From Panopea generosa (taxonomy: Eukaryota; Mollusca; Bivalvia; Adapedonta; Hiatellidae): DNA of 64,000 nt. A program made the position numbers and the translations under genes. The notes beneath the pieces are model-generated. The model was not told where the DNA came from. It searched no databases and saw only the letters and a program-made list of their open reading frames with translations. Shown one piece after another: positions 1 to 15,800 of the stretch. Position 1 is the first letter of the stretch, and each line of letters begins with the position of its first letter. The stretch spans positions 20,873,597 through 20,937,596 of the forward strand of contig CM055901.1 of the NCBI GenBank assembly GCA_029582155.1, in the 5' to 3' direction.

Positions 1-185
1 TATTAACTGTATGAAGTTTAATTTGCTATATTGAACTACCTCCTGGAATGACGCCTGACCATAGCGACTTCATCATCATCAGTATGTTTGTAGACTGATG
101 TCATTGTATGGACATATATGAACTGTAGAGAATAATAAAGTGTGTATTTGAACATGTAATAAATAGAGGATCTTACTTGAGTGTT

Positions 186-288
186 CATTTATTATTGAAT
201 TTATTAAACAAGTTGGTAAAAATATGTTACACAAGGCTCTACCAAGCATTTTTTTCCCCAACGAGTTTAATAAATTCAATAATAAATG
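186..288. repeat. Hairpin with 31-base arms in a dispersed repeat
   Basis: Arms 186-216 and 258-288 are inverted copies differing at one position, separated by 41 bases. The surrounding 160-620 is related to 41465-41800 (same order of motifs), and one arm with its flank recurs in reverse at 15262-15320. It is a dispersed nonautonomous repeat; the class is not established. Confidence 0.65.
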
Positions 289-800
289 TGCACAAAAGAT
301 TCTTTATCACATAACTGAGGAAAATTGTAAATTTACCATATATTTAACATCACCTCTATAAAGAATGAGAATAAATCGGACATATTAGATTCCATCAGAC
401 GTATGACGTAACGTCTCAAAATAACATCATTTTACGATGACAAATACACATCATTTATATATTCCGACAACTATGTCGGTATTTCAGGTATGAGAGCTGA
501 GTTGTAGGGAAAACGCCGAGTTAGGATCCAGAAGTGATATTACACTAGGTTAATTTATAGAATATGTCGTGGGTTTATTACACTCCTGCACTGTAAATTA
601 TGTATAAAATAGTTTATTCAGCAGCTGCTGTTGTTTTTGCTTACTGAAAATAATTCCCTCATTACTTGAGAATGGGAAGAGCCAACTTTGACTGACATCA
701 CTCCGAACACCCCATTTACAAATAACTTTTATGATTTATTTTTGAGAAGCGAAAAACAATAGTTGATTATATAACAATGTATTTTGTTTTACTATTTTAG

Positions 801-864
801 CTTTTCATTCCAATGGTGGAAAAGTAGACATTGTCTCACAAGAAAACTTTGTGTCGAAACAAAG
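801..864 (+). CDS. Exon: last strand of the module preceding A
   Basis: Acceptor ttttag before 801, donor gtaaaa after 864. Enters with two bases of a split codon (phase 1 intron) and leaves in phase 2. Encodes FHSNGGKVDIVSQENFVSKQ, the same strand-plus-QE pattern as the short exons at 7398, 8849 and 10037. It shows that the module array continues upstream of the window. Confidence 0.7.
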
Positions 865-3800
865 GTAAAATATTTATCAACTTTTAATTCCATGAATATT
901 GTATTTCATAAAATAGAAAAAAACATGTACCATAACAAATATAACAGCTAAATTATAACCTATACCGTAACATATATAACAGCTAAATTACAACATATAC
1001 CATAACATATATAACAGCTAAATTACAACCTATACCGTAACATATATAACAGCTAAATTATAACCTAATATAACAGCTAAATTATAACCTATACTGTAAC
1101 ATATATAACAGCTAAATTATAACATATACCATTACATATATAACAGCTAAATTATAACCTATACCGTAACATATCTAACAGCTAAAGTATAACCTATACT
1201 GTTACATATATAACAGCTAAATTATAACATATACTGTAACATATATAACAGCTAAATTATAACCTATACTGTAACATATATAACAGCTAAATTATAACAT
1301 ATACCGTTACATATATAACAGCTAAATTATAGCCTATACTGTAACATATATAACAGATAGATTATAACCTCAAATTGATTGTACACATGTTAACAGTTTT
1401 ACATTGTATATTTAGTGGATTGGTATCCAAGGTAACCTACATGTTGTCGTACGAAGGTCATCAGTTAATGCCTACAGATGTGCAAAGTCTTGACACAACC
1501 CGCGTGCAGCGGGCAATGATGTCATTGACCTTGTCAGAAAAATACACCGTACTGACAGACGCTGAGGTGAGTAATCAAAAATATCAATTTTTTTATATTC
1601 CTTGGTAAGTTCGAACTGTGTTCAAACTATATACAAATCTTTATATACGGGAATGAATAAAATTATTGTATGATTTGAGATGCCTGTAATTTTCAGAAAT
1701 GTGTAATTGTGTTTCATTAATGTGCCAAACATACCAATTACAACTCTGTAAGAGAACCGTCTTGATGATGAAGAAATGTGGCATTTGCTTCAAAGGTCAC
1801 ATGTCCAGTATGAGAAGTTGTGTATGTTATTTTAACAAAATATTAATGTTCTTTTCAGCAATTTGATTTGGTATTGGTATTGTTCAATGTCGCACTGAGT
1901 CGTCACACTCATGATTCTGTTAAAAAAAATAAACTTAAGTTTCCTTTTCAGTATTTCAGAAATGTTTGTTGATGAGTGTGTAATCTGGAAAAAAAAGCTT
2001 AGGGAAAGAAGCTTGGCATTTTACGACGAGAGTTGAGTTACTTGGAAGCCAAGTCTGATTAGCTAAGTCATCAGCACCTCTGTCTGTCAATCAAGGGGTT
2101 CTGAGTTATTATGAAATATATATATATATATATATATGACGCTGCACCTCATTATCATTCGTTTTTCACTGCTGGTTCAAAAGGTATCGGTGACATGAGT
2201 AGGTGTTCTTTGGTACAGGTTAATTTTCTAGGATTCTAGGAAAGAGTGGTAGATTATCTGATCGTCTGTTACACTTAATGGCATAAAAATGATGCTAAAT
2301 ATTTAAACAAAATTCAGTTACAAGTACAGCACGTTGCAGTATAAAGGACAATGTCATTTGACAATAATTACAGTACTAGTGAAAATAGCAAAAAATACTG
2401 TGTGGATGGTATTCACTCCCTGGCAGTTAATAAATTTGCTTTCAATATTTTAGGTGAGGGGTGTGCTGCAGTTAAACCGCCTGTTTTCCCTAACAATGAC
2501 AAGGCCACTGTTGACAGTAGATAGAACCAGGTTCCAGGAGCAACTGACCCAGGTCTGGGCTGTCTTTAAGAATGGTGAGTGTTGTCCAAAGTGTTTAAAA
2601 TAGGAGATAAAACAAAACTCCTGTTTCACCATCTTATATAAGTATATATTTAAATACCTAACTTTAATCAAATGAAAGCATCCAGGTGACCATGCTTTTA
2701 GACTGGCTCCAGAAAAAAACTGCATCTGATTTCATCACCATTGATAAAAGAATGTGTTGGCAACCAGTTAAAATTGAGTACTTAAGTATTGAAGTAAATT
2801 AAAGAAAAAATTGGTAACACACAAGTCAGTCTCTTGTTTCATTAACATAATTTTATACTTAAATCCTTAAATCTAAGTAAAGCAGCCTTGTGATCATGAT
2901 TTAAACTATTCAAGTAAGCTGCATATTGTTTCATAAATATCGATTATATTATAGATAAATAACCAGTCAAAACTTGGTTGTGTTTTTAAGTGTTTAAGTA
3001 AAATGTTGGTGAAACGGCAGTCAGTTGTATCTTTTTCACTTTTCATATTCTTTTCAAACAATATTAGTATTTTTCATGTTAATTTGAAGAGGAGATATTT
3101 TATTCAAAGACAAACCAGTAAAAGTCACTGAATGTGTTGACAACTGTTAACTGAACTGACAGAAATTCTAAGCACATGTATTTACAGTTTGTTTTATGTT
3201 GATAATTTATGCTTATTATAACCTTTACAGACGGCAAGACGAAGGCAGAAATTCAACTTCAGGAGGAGAAAGTTAATTCAAACAATGGGTAATTAGGGCA
3301 TTAAAGCCTATTCTTTATACTTTTATAATCAGCTGGGTACAGTTAGTTGAGTTAGTAACATGTCTGTATATCAATCCAGGAGTCGTAAGTTCGAATCCCC
3401 GCCCGGCAACAGTCTCAGTGATGATTGATATACGACATTGTGTCTCATTATCATTCGTCTATCACCACTGATTCAAGATGGAAAGTTATCAGTTACTTGC
3501 GGAGATGGGCTGTGCTTGAGTACTGGTTAATCCCAGGAAACAGTGGTTAAGTTAACTGATCGTCTGTTAGCCCTCAATGGCATAAAAATGACGCTAAATA
3601 TTCAATCAATCAAATCCCAAAAAACGGCCACATAAGGATTGATATACAACACTGCATCTCATTTTCATTCATCTCCCACCTCTGATTCAAGTAGGAAAAT
3701 TATCAGCTACTTGCAGAGATGGGTGTGCTTGAGTAATGGTTTACCTTTCAGGATCCCAGGAAGCAGTGGTTAACTGATCATCCGATAGCCCTTGATGACA

Positions 3801-6800
3801 TGAAATGATGCTATCCATTTACCAAACCACTCTTAAGCTTACAAAAATTATCCACATTTCTAACCTACCTTATTCAGCACTTGCCAGATGAAGGTGATCA
3901 ACTCAAATTCGTTTAACCAATATCTGCAAACAATAAGATAAAATGTTTTAATTTTATTTGAAATTAAGTCAGTAAAAATGGAAGATTTAGATGAAGGCAT
4001 AAAGCAACAAGAAACTGTCTGTGTTCTTTGTATTTTTGCACATAGCACCTTTTTATGATGTCAAAGAATTTCATATCTTGTATGAAAACTAACAAAAAAA
4101 ACCCCAGAATTCAACAACATCTTGTGTGTTAAATTTGTTTTGATCATTTCAGTTCTACAATTCTGTTTGTAATAACAGCAAAGCTGTGTGACACTATTTG
4201 GTTTATACAACCGTAATTTATTGTGCCTGATTGTGAAGAAAGCTCAACGCTTATATGAAAGACTATTGTGTCAGCTTACTTTGTAGAACCAGTACTTGAT
4301 GTTGATTTTTTGAGAGGCATCGGGTCAAGTTTTAGATTCAACCCATAACCTCTGGCGTGAGTGGCCAACACTATCCACACCACCTCTTTCCACACCACCA
4401 CATTTTGTTTGCATTTATTACAGCCAACTGCTGTGGAGCATTTTATACTCAGTAAAGAGTGTCTCACAGACTTTGGACGCCAGACTCGACAAGGACATTT
4501 CCAGTTCCCAGCTCACAGGTCTCAGCTTGACTGTACAGGGAACCAACCAGAAATATGTTGACTCGGCAGTTTGGAATACACGCGATGCTGCATACAGGTA
4601 AGTTATACTCAATGGGACTCGGTTATTTTAAACATGAAAAGTGTGCACCCTTTGTAGCTTTTTTATTTTTCACCTCATATGCATTGGTATTTCTAAATAG
4701 TTCAAACATTTTTTTCACATGTATCTAAAAAAGTTATGAGATATAGATATGGAGATGTCCGTCTGACTGTTAATGTGTCTGTCCGTTTGTCAGCCCATCT
4801 GTTGACAGCAATACCTTTGTGATGGTTGGCTGGATTTAGATAATATTTGGTACAACCATGTATCTTGTCCCACCAACAGTGGTCAGAATGTCAATAGCGA
4901 CTCCAAAGTTACTATACCCCCAAATGCAAAGTATATGGGGGCTATATAGAAGTCACGCTCGTCAGTCCAACTGTAGACAATTTTTGTGATCAATATTTCT
5001 CAGCAACCATTGTCCAGAATTCAATGAAACTTCACAAGGGTCACTGGTACCAAGCCTTGTTGTGCATATTATCGGCATGTTGCGTGAGAATAATTTTTCA
5101 TTTAGTTATGGCCCTTTGAATTTTTCATACATATTTTTTGTGGCCATTATTTTTTGGCAACCATTGGCTAGATATCAATGACACTTCACAAAAGTGAGTG
5201 GTACCAAGTCTTGTTGCGCATATTGTCAGCATGTTCCACTCAATTAATTTCTTAAATGAATTATGGCCCATTTTGTGATCAATTTCTCGGCAGGTAATAT
5301 TCCTTAGTTCTAATAAAATTCAAATTTATAAAAGTGTAAAGCATTAAACCTTCACCTTTCTCATGAACCCAAAATCGAGCATCAAACACACACATCTGTT
5401 TCTCTAGTTGGTTCACTGTGTCAAAGCGGGCAGCAAAAGTGTGCAGTAACTATGTCAGGCCGCCATCTGGGGGTATTCATCACCTTCAGTAATAGTTCTA
5501 TTTGCCCTTTGAATAATTTTGTCAACTTTGTCATAGCTTTAATGAGTAAATGAAATTGCATTTTCAGGTACTCTGACATGTTTGAGATGTATACCGATAA
5601 ACGAGTAGGTTCGGCCGATTATAGCAAGTTTGAGGATGGTTTGGTCAAAGCTTGGAATGATCACCTGAATAAGAACCAGATAATGTCTGCAACAGTTCTC
5701 ACCCAGGAGGAAGTCGTCTCACAGGATATGTAAGAATGCATATATCTACTATATTGTACATTTTAACACAAAATGCACATTGTATATGATTGTATAATCA
5801 GTCTGACATTGTATACATCGTACATGATACATAATCAGTATGTACATGTAGTACATTGTAAGATCCAGTTTATGCATAGCCAGTATGCATAGCCAATACC
5901 TTGTACATTGCAACACAGTCTATGCATAGTCGGCATGTAACCATCTTAATTTGTTGAAACTAATTCAATTAAACTTGATTGAAAAGTATGCTCAAAGCTT
6001 ATATATACCACTCTTAAGTCCGCTTCCTGGATAGTCCATTACTGAGTGTTGTTGTTTAGGAAGCATAGGGTGAAACAGAAAACCTTTAGCATGAGCAACA
6101 CTCTATTCACTGCACTTCGACTGCCCAGCATTTATTTTTCAGTGGTGAATCTATTCAAGATAATGAGCGATTTCTAACACACGAAAGAATTGACCTGAAC
6201 TGTATAAACAAAAATATATAACAAAATATTAATGTTGAACGATTTTTGTGATTTTAGGAGATCTGCATGGAAGTTGTCATACAGAGTGACCACAGATTCC
6301 CAATACTCAGGTGTCACTGCTCGCAACACACACCTGGTACCCGTCTCCTACTTACAGAAGCATGTGAGTGTGAGGAACGCCCACGGTGAAGGGTATCAGG
6401 TACTGGATACACAGAGAGCAGTTCAGATCACTAAGACATATGGTATTGTTTTATCACAGAGAGTATACACGGTCGATGCCAGCAAAATCATGAACAGTGT
6501 GAAAACAGCTATTGTGAAAAGTCTTACTGGTACGTATATAAAACATATTCGACAGAGGAATCTTATGATGTATATCTTAAATATTTCTGTGTTTGTTTTT
6601 TGTTAAAAAAAATAAAATAAAAAAAAATTAATCACATGTTCACAGTGAGGTTTATTTACCTAAGCTACTTTTATAGGTATAAATTATTTCAGTGAAACAG
6701 AATATTTTTGGTTTCTTATACAGAAATTAAAACTCAAAATAAAACAAAATTTTCTATAAATCATTAAAATTTGTCCCAGGCCGTACAGTATCAATTGTTA

Positions 6801-9800
6801 AATAAAAAAAAATGTGTCTATTAAAAGAAAGTTTAAGTTATTATGAAGAAATATTAAAAAAAAAAAACACAGATGAATTTTTCACCTCTGAATATGTGGA
6901 GAAGTTGGGTCAGGGACTTGCAGAGATAAGGTGTGTCTAATACGTCTAGTACAACAATTAATTCTACATATAGAGAAATGCACTTCTGGACCACTGAACA
7001 CATTACCAATGGTCTAAAAGTGCTTTGTTTTCATAGATAGTTCTCTAAAGGTCCAAATGTGCAAAAGAAAAAATGGGGTTGACAAGATTGCTTTTTCACC
7101 ATTTTCGATAGTTGAACGACACCCCTTATGCCCCTTTGTTACAGTGTATCACTACTATCTTTAAACTGTTAGAGCTTCATGAAACAGTACCCAATGTCAT
7201 CTGAGCTTGACAGAACTCATGAAAATGTTCCAATGTTGTCTTATGTACAAAGCAATTCGACAACAGGTGAAAAAAGAAGAAAAAAACACCATATATACAA
7301 ATAAAAAACAACAACATAACCCATGAATTTAAGTTATGAAACTTTGATAATGCTACATTTGTATCTCATTATTTGTACGATACTTTGTTTTACATAGGTG
7401 GTACAAACAAGGACCAGTTCAGTATATATGTTGGAAGTCGAGAAAAGGTCATCTCATCCCAAAGGTAGCGTGATATAGTGATTTTCTTTTTTGTAAAAAA
7501 TTGGTTTACGATCAGTTGGGGAGATGCCCCTTATTGGACTTGGAAATATGAGATAAAACTAGTTTTCTCAAACACTTGAACAGGGTTATGTCCCTTTATT
7601 GGACTTAAGAAGTATGTGGTAAAGTCAGTTTCTCATTAGCAATCTGGCATTTGTATCTATCAGTTCTTTTCATTGTAATTATAAATATGCTTAGTGAAGA
7701 TGGCATTATCACAGATATATATTTGATTTGGAACATTTCGCATTATCAGTACAGTTTTTGTATACGGATATACAGTGAACTTCTCTCCTGTATCAATCTT
7801 ACAAAAACAGGCAGTTTTGTGGATTTTCTAGACTTGTTAAAATAGTGTTCATTAGGTAGCCATATTGGATTCAAATCAGTGATACCTCCATACTTTCAGT
7901 GAATCTGGATGGGCAATCTCGTACATCGTGGAGCAGAACAACATGACTGTTGATGCGACCCTCCAGCCTCAGCTCAAGGTTACCGATATCCAGGCCAATA
8001 TCGGCTTCACATCACCTAGGCACACCTCATACAAGGTCAAGGCAACTTCATCAAATGGACAGTTTTCAAACTACATGAAGCAGAGTGATCAATTTACTGT
8101 CGATTTCGCTGGGCTGGTTCCCACTTTTATCACAAGCAAACTTGGATCAGTTCTTAAGATGACATGGGAAGCAGAAAGAACGTGTATGTTGATTCGTGAA
8201 TGTTTCTATTTATATAAATGAATATATCCTATCTTTTTATATGCCCCCACCACTTGAAAAATGGTGAAGGGACATTAAGTGTTAGCCCAGTCCATGCGTC
8301 CATCAGTCAAATCAGTTTCCAATGAATAACTTTTGAAGGAGTCTATGAATTTGATAAATATTTTGAGTGTGTCTGTATAACTATCAAGTACAGGTTAAGT
8401 TTGATATTTACAGGGGTTATGACCTTTTTCATCTTAAATTTTAGTAAAATTTATAAACAGATAGTGGGGGCATCTGTGTGCTATGAACATTGTTAGTTAA
8501 ATATGAACACAAAATAAAGGAGTAGTGCCAAACATTATTTTTCATGTATTTCAAATAGTGGTTGTATGATCAGAATGTGATGATGTAAATGTTTTATACA
8601 GACTATGATTTTAAAATTCGAAAATCTTGGAACAAATCCTAGATGAAAAAATTTCCAATTTTTAGCATCATGCTAGCCATACTTTTATGTCACATTCACT
8701 TTTAAATGTAACAAAGATGTAATTCATAAGCGTAAATGTAACTTACACTTGTTAAATTATATAACTGGTAGTATACAAAAAAAAATGTATTGGACTTATT
8801 TTAGAGGCTGTATAAATATTGTAGCTCATTATCTTTTCTTTATTTCAGATAAAAACATTGAGGTGAAAAACCTTGGAAGACAAGAATTCATTGGAGAAAA
8901 TGGGTAAGGTTGTTAAGGAATTATAAGTTATTTCTGAAAACAGAAGGGCTACCATAGTAACCACATTTTATTGGAAAAGTGTATTGTGATTTTCGCTACT
9001 TAAGAGAAAAAAATGTAATTGTTGCCAGTAATCTTTTTTTTTTGACACTTATTATGTAGGCCTTTTTCTTTGTAACAAAAGTAGTTTTTACAAATAATTC
9101 AATTACGTTAATTACTTACAGACTATTTTTTTTATTTTGTTTTTAATTTCTTTTAAAATGTTTTTTTTTTTTAAATTTTTCTATTTTAGTTCACTGAAAG
9201 ATTAAAGCCTCTTCTTGTGACAAAAAACCCCACATTTTTTTAGACTTCCTTTCAGTAAGTTAAAATTTGCTGACATATTTTTCTTATTTATAGGATGACA
9301 GTAACCAGGGTGATGTACTTCGTGAAATCAAACAGTGCCATGCTCTACCCAAGTGTGACCTTGAGTCCAGATACTTCCAATGTCATTACCAAGGTTATAA
9401 GTTCCCTCGGATACAAAGCGGTGGCCTACAGAGGATCCAAACCAAGGAGTAAAGATTCGTGCTACACAGTGCTGGCCTACAGCAACCAGAAAGTCAATAC
9501 CTCTAACATTGTGAAATCTCTTGTCAGTTCTTGGAATAAAACGTTCAAAGGTCAGTGTGACTTGATTTTATGTTAACGTACCCCTTGAGCATCAAATATA
9601 ATGACTTTTTTTCAGAAGTTATAACAAGTAATAGACCAAAATTGTTCACTGTTATTAATAGTTTTTTCCCCCACAGATGAAATTCATAAAAAAAAACGTT
9701 CTTAATAATAATTTTTTCATTTTATTATAATTTATTATAATTTTTTTGAATCATAAAAATAAACAAATAATCAGAAAATGAAAGACATTTATTGTCATCC

Positions 9801-12800
9801 AGCATATTGTACTATAATTAAAAAATACCAAAATACATTTTCAGTGTGCTTCAAAATGAATTTCTACTACTCATTAAACTTAATAACTCTGAATAAAATG
9901 ATTTTTTTTATTATTATTTTTCAGACTAAAATTGGTGTGGGAGCTTTTATTCGGTGGAGTGTTTATGTGTAGGAATACTTTAGATTTTTTTTTTTTTACA
10001 TGATTTTGTTTCAATTATCAGTATTTTTTCTTTCAGCTGACTCTGTCATGGTTGAGCTAGTCAAACAGGAACAGTACTTAGGATCATTTGGGTATGAAGT
10101 TTCATTAAAATTGCTGTTGTATAATGATAAGGGTCTCTTTCAACAATTTTTCAGTCATATTGCAATAGTATCTACTTGAGACAGTATTCTAAGCACTGCC
10201 ACGCTGGAGTAACATTCAGAAGACACATGATATGATACACCACCTAGTCAGATTATACCAACACCGGGCCGATAAGACCTAGAACTATCCTCTAAACACT
10301 GATCCTTAAATGAGGAAGATTCTAGTACCATTTTTTTAGTTTTCGTTATAACCTGACTGGGGATTGAACCTGCGACCTTTCCACATGTCAGACGGACACT
10401 TTACCACCTGTCAACCGCCGCAGTGTGTTTAAAAATTACAAAGCAAACCATGTAACATTACTTATTCAAGTCACTTTTAATTGTATAAATGAAAACATTG
10501 GTGTGGTTTGGATATTGGAGTTAGGAAACTGAGGAACTTGAGAAAGATCAATTTGTCTCGTTGCTAAGCTTGTGTTCAAACCTTGAATATATTGGGAAAT
10601 CCGTACGATAGACATGTAGCTTTACACTGTATCATATTAAATGTTAAGTTTGTATCAAATCTAAGAGCACCAACCAATGAAATCACAGGAAACTTCCGAG
10701 GGCTGTTAGAATAAACACTTATATGTAGTAAATACATCTCTGACAGTGATTGGTTAAAATGGTCAAATTTAAGTTTTGAAACTTTAAAGAAAATAAAGAA
10801 ATGTTTATAAATTGTAGTATTGGACTGACTGGTTTTCTGTATACTGTGTCTGTGAGTGGTGCAGTGATAGAACCAGACTTTGTGGTGGAACCAGCTGCAC
10901 AGGCGGTGCAAGATGTGGCAAAGGGAAGCAACACAAGACTTTACTCTGGGAAAACTAAATATAGGTAAAAAAATAATTTCTGTATGACATAGACATAGTT
11001 TATTCAGTTATAATATGAAAACATATTCTATCACAGAGGTTGTATAATTATTAGTTTATACTAATTTATTTGAGCTTTTATGAACTGCTCTCGAATCAGC
11101 AACCTCTGGTATGAGCAGCAAAACACTCTATCTGTTACATTATTTTTTCTGCAGGCAAGTGGATCTTCATCATGTCAAGGTTACAGGGACACTTAACCTA
11201 CAGAAAGTACAGACATTAGAACAAACTATGTCTGACCTGTGGAGGAAAAAGACGATCACTACAGCTAGTACCAATGTCACAGCCAAGGTTGTTGGTTACC
11301 AGGAAACAGTTGCCATGGATACTAGGTAAACTTACATGCAACATCAATTCTGTATCGGAGATTATTTTGTAAATTTGTTAATCAATGGACTTATCTCAAT
11401 GAGCTTAATAGCAGTCACAATGACCAGTTAATAGCACATGTCTTAAATGTTTTTTAATTTTTATTTTTTTGAATGGGGTTAACACAATTTTCAGGTTATA
11501 TAATTATGGCATATCAAGTTTTTTTGGTGGACGAAGACCTAAGAATGGGTCTGAGTAAAACCATCGTTCTTCTGCAAGTAACTAGCAAACTTTCTCAGAA
11601 ATAGTTTTCAGAGCGAGTGGGACAAGAACTTACAAACTTAGCGTTGAGAGGTATGTGATCTTGAAACAGTGCCTTAGACCACTCGGCCATGAAGGACCCT
11701 AAATGTTAACAAGAACAATATTAAAACTTTACACTGGTGGTGCTCGTGGTTAGGTAACAAAAACTGCAGATTGAGAATTTCTACATTTCCTTACTTTAAT
11801 GTTTATAATATAAGTTTACCTTAAGTTTTTATTCATCTATTTATTTTTGTACTTCACAGCAACATTTGATATGTCAGGGCTAGTTAAACTTTTTATAGAT
11901 GAGTCAATAATATATTAATTGCTAGATTATCATCCCCACTCGCCCCCTTATTTTCATGCCACCCTGACCCTTTTTATTGTCATAAAATATAATGGCTTAA
12001 ATTAAATGTTTTCATGTTTGCTCAGTTATTCATCAAAGGATTTCTATGGTGGCAAAAACATATGACTTCGAGGATCAATGACTGGGCAAATATGAAGCCA
12101 CTGGAATAATAACAGTTTTCTTGATTTCTACTTTATATGTATCTCATTAGCCCAGTTCCCATCCATGTTTTTTATTGGCTTAGTTTGGTTCATGTTGGCT
12201 CAGTTTGCATCATACAATAGAGTTATGTTAAATCTATTCGAATATCTCTACTTACACAGAATGCTGGTATCACGTCTGTCTTACACTGTGGATATTGGTG
12301 ACTCAAACTTGTTGTCATGGGAAACGCAACCACTTCCTGCTATAGATGTCAAGGCTGCTATAGACAAAGTTGGTGCAGATGTGAAGTTCTGGACGAACTC
12401 TACAAAGACAGTTAACAAACTTTTCATAGAGGGCGATTCCAAGGTCAACTACGGACATAAAGTTGAGGTATCTGGCGCTTTGACAGCAGCTTGGTCAGAT
12501 CAAAATAATGGTATGATGTTTTCTTCGATTACTAAGAAAGAGATCTAAAAAGAAAAAAGAGTAATTTTTCATATAAAGTAAGATAAAAAATTTAGTATGA
12601 AACTCGTACACTTGATTTAAATTTAAGACTGAGTTAGTGTAACAATATATTTCAATAACGTTTTTGTCTTATTTAATAGGACGGTGAAATGAAGGTAGAA
12701 ACTCATAAAAGTGACGTGAAATTGAGTTGTCGTTTCAAACAGTAATACGAAATTGAGACAAATAGCTTTTCATATATTTGTCATTATATGTTGAGAAATT

Positions 12801-15800
12801 AATTTAATTATTTTAAATCAGCAAGATCAAATTAGTCATCATTCCATAAAAGAAAGTAAAATTGAGTTAATATTGTCACATATAGTCAGAAGAAATTCAG
12901 TTTTTGCAAACAAAACAGTGAAGTTGAGTTAGAATTTAAACTCTTATAATAAGAAATTTATAAATCATATATAAAAATTTGATATTGAGTTTGTATCATA
13001 TAATATAAATAATAAAAAATGAAGATTTTATTCCAAATAAAGTTAAATTAAATAAGCATTCCCATTGCATTGAAAATAATATATTTTATTCACCAACATG
13101 GTGAGAAGTCAAAAAGCAAGTTAGAACAAAGGTCTGCATAGAAAGACAGTAAAACCTTAAGAACCAAAAGAAACAGATGATGGGTTTCTTTGTTTTCTGC
13201 ACTGTCTCGCACAAACCTATAAGACAAACATTCTTCTGGGGGCATCACCTATATGGGACACCAGTGGCGATAGAAAATAAGCTTATATACAACAACAGTA
13301 AAACCTTACCTCTGTATTTTAGTGACTCAAGCTTCAGTAAACGTACAGCTGATACAGGATGATGTTCTCAATGGAACAAAGTTTGTTGGTGTTAACTGGT
13401 AAGTTGTTTAGCAAGTCATATTTTAAATCCCCCGTAGCACGCTCACAAAATGTTGTCAATCAGAATATGACTGGCATCAAAAATTGTCCTTTAAAATTTG
13501 TCTGTATAAAATTATATATGTGCCCGAGGATAGCACACCCACAATTATATGCTAGTGCCTAGCGATAGCACACCCAGATATATACTGGTGTCCAAGAATA
13601 GCATACCCACTCGGGTTTCATACCTTAGTGCAACATTTATACCAATATGAGTATGGCTTTATACTTATATGACTGACTTTATATCAGTATGAGTATGGCT
13701 TTATACTAATATGACTATGACTTTATACCAATATGACTATGGCTTTATATTGATATGGCTATGGCTTTATACTAATATGAATATGACTTTATACCAATAT
13801 GACTATGGCTTTATATTGATATGACTATGGCTTTATACTTATATGACTACATACCAATATGACTTTGGATTTATATTGATATAACTATGGATTTATACTA
13901 ATATGACTATGACTTTATACCAATGTGACTATGGCTTTATATTGATATGACTTTGGCTTTATATCTATATGACTGTGACTTTATACCATTATGACTGACT
14001 TTATACCAATATTACTATTACTTTATACCAGTATGAATGACTTTATACATGTATGTGTGACTTTATACCAGTATGAATGACTTTATACTAGTATGACTAT
14101 GACTTTATACCAATATGACTTTGGTTTTATACTAATATGACTATGGCTTTATACCAATATGACTATGGCTTTATACAAATATAACTATGGTTTATTACCA
14201 ATATGACTATGACTTTATACCAATATGACTATGCCTGTATAACTTTATACTTATATGACTAGTTTCGTACTAGTTCCATACTCTTTAATTCAAAGTTTAA
14301 GTCACAATATCACTAGTCTACCCAACTCAGGCTAAAAGATTATTGAGAAGATTGCCAATTACAGAATGGTCTTCATCCACAAATAAAAAATTATCTTTAA
14401 TATTACAGATATAAATATATTTTGTTTATAATATATATAACATTTGTATTGGTAACCACATTTATACTTGTTCTCATTTTAGGGTACCAGTCACTGAGTT
14501 CAAATACGCAGTCGCTGTTGCTAAGATTGATGATTCAATTGTTGCAACTCCCTCTGGTGGGACCCTTGAAACGAAAATCACTCCTTTGAATCTTAAAACG
14601 TACAATGGTGTTGCAAAGAAGATGCGCAGATTGTTTATCATGGGCTCGAAGTCCTCGCAGAACTTCACAGCCATAGAGTTGTCCCTAAAATCTGCCTGGG
14701 TGGAGAAAAACAAAGGTATACCCTTCCAGAAAAAAATTGTCATCATAAACATTGTATATAAAAGAGGTGCATCAATTTGATATTTGTTATTTATAACAAA
14801 TAACAAATTATCAAATGAGAAACTTTCCGGAAGTAGACGTTTCCATTATTTCTTTACTAAAATGACTATTTTGATAATGGTTTTAAAAAAAATTTGGCAT
14901 AAACATTTTTTAACAATAAATTATTTTTTATTATCCAATAATATACAGTGCAGTAGTTTAATTAAACCACGATATATTCTTTATATTAATCTAGTATGAT
15001 ATTACTACTAATTCATTGGTATTTTCTGTTTAATTTGACTCTTGCACATACTTTCCGACTTGCTGAAACATTTACCGAAATGATGTTGAATTTTCTGGAT
15101 AAAATGACATTACTTTCAGATGTTACATCATTGGATGACTGATGGAGAGTTTATTAAAAAAATCTTACATTTGTGGTCATTTAAAACGTTATTGAACTTG
15201 TTGGCAAATATGATAAAATTGCTTGGCACTGTCAGAAGCCTCACATAATGTATTTCTGTCAACTCATTTAATAAATTCAATAATAAATGAGCACTCGTGT
15301 AAGATCCTCTATTTATGTCAGTTGTACTGAACTCAACTGTTTTTAATGGTACATATGTCCTCCATGTGACTTCTCCACAGTATACCCCCACCCCAACCCT
15401 TCCCTCTTGCTATGAATTAATTGACACAACGACAATATAAAATGTGCATATTTCAATACACTAAACAAGTGGCATGTGTATTGTGTTGTAATGTTGTCTC
15501 TGTAATTGTTGCAATAAAAAAAATAATATTAAATTAACAAATTCATTATGTTGAAGAACTAATATTGTTTTTTATAAGAATAAATATACATTATGTGTAT
15601 TGATAGATCTTTGCCCTTCATTGATAAATTTCATTTTCCCCTATTTTATGCAGGAAAATGAATTTTTCATGGTGTTTATTTTTTTCATCAGTATGTAATT
15701 TTCCCATTGGAACGGAATTTTTAATCTAAACCTCAAATCCACGATTCTTTTATAAACTGTGCACTTTGTTTATGTTTCAGGAATTATGGGATCCAGCGTA

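Noticed and set aside
4361-4612. Overlapping open frames on both strands at the module B exon
   Set aside because: The real exon frame has no ATG and lacks a long ORF of its own; splice phase and the YxV pattern show which frame codes.
14474-14806. Minus-strand open frame of 110 codons
   Set aside because: It is the antisense shadow of the module H exon.
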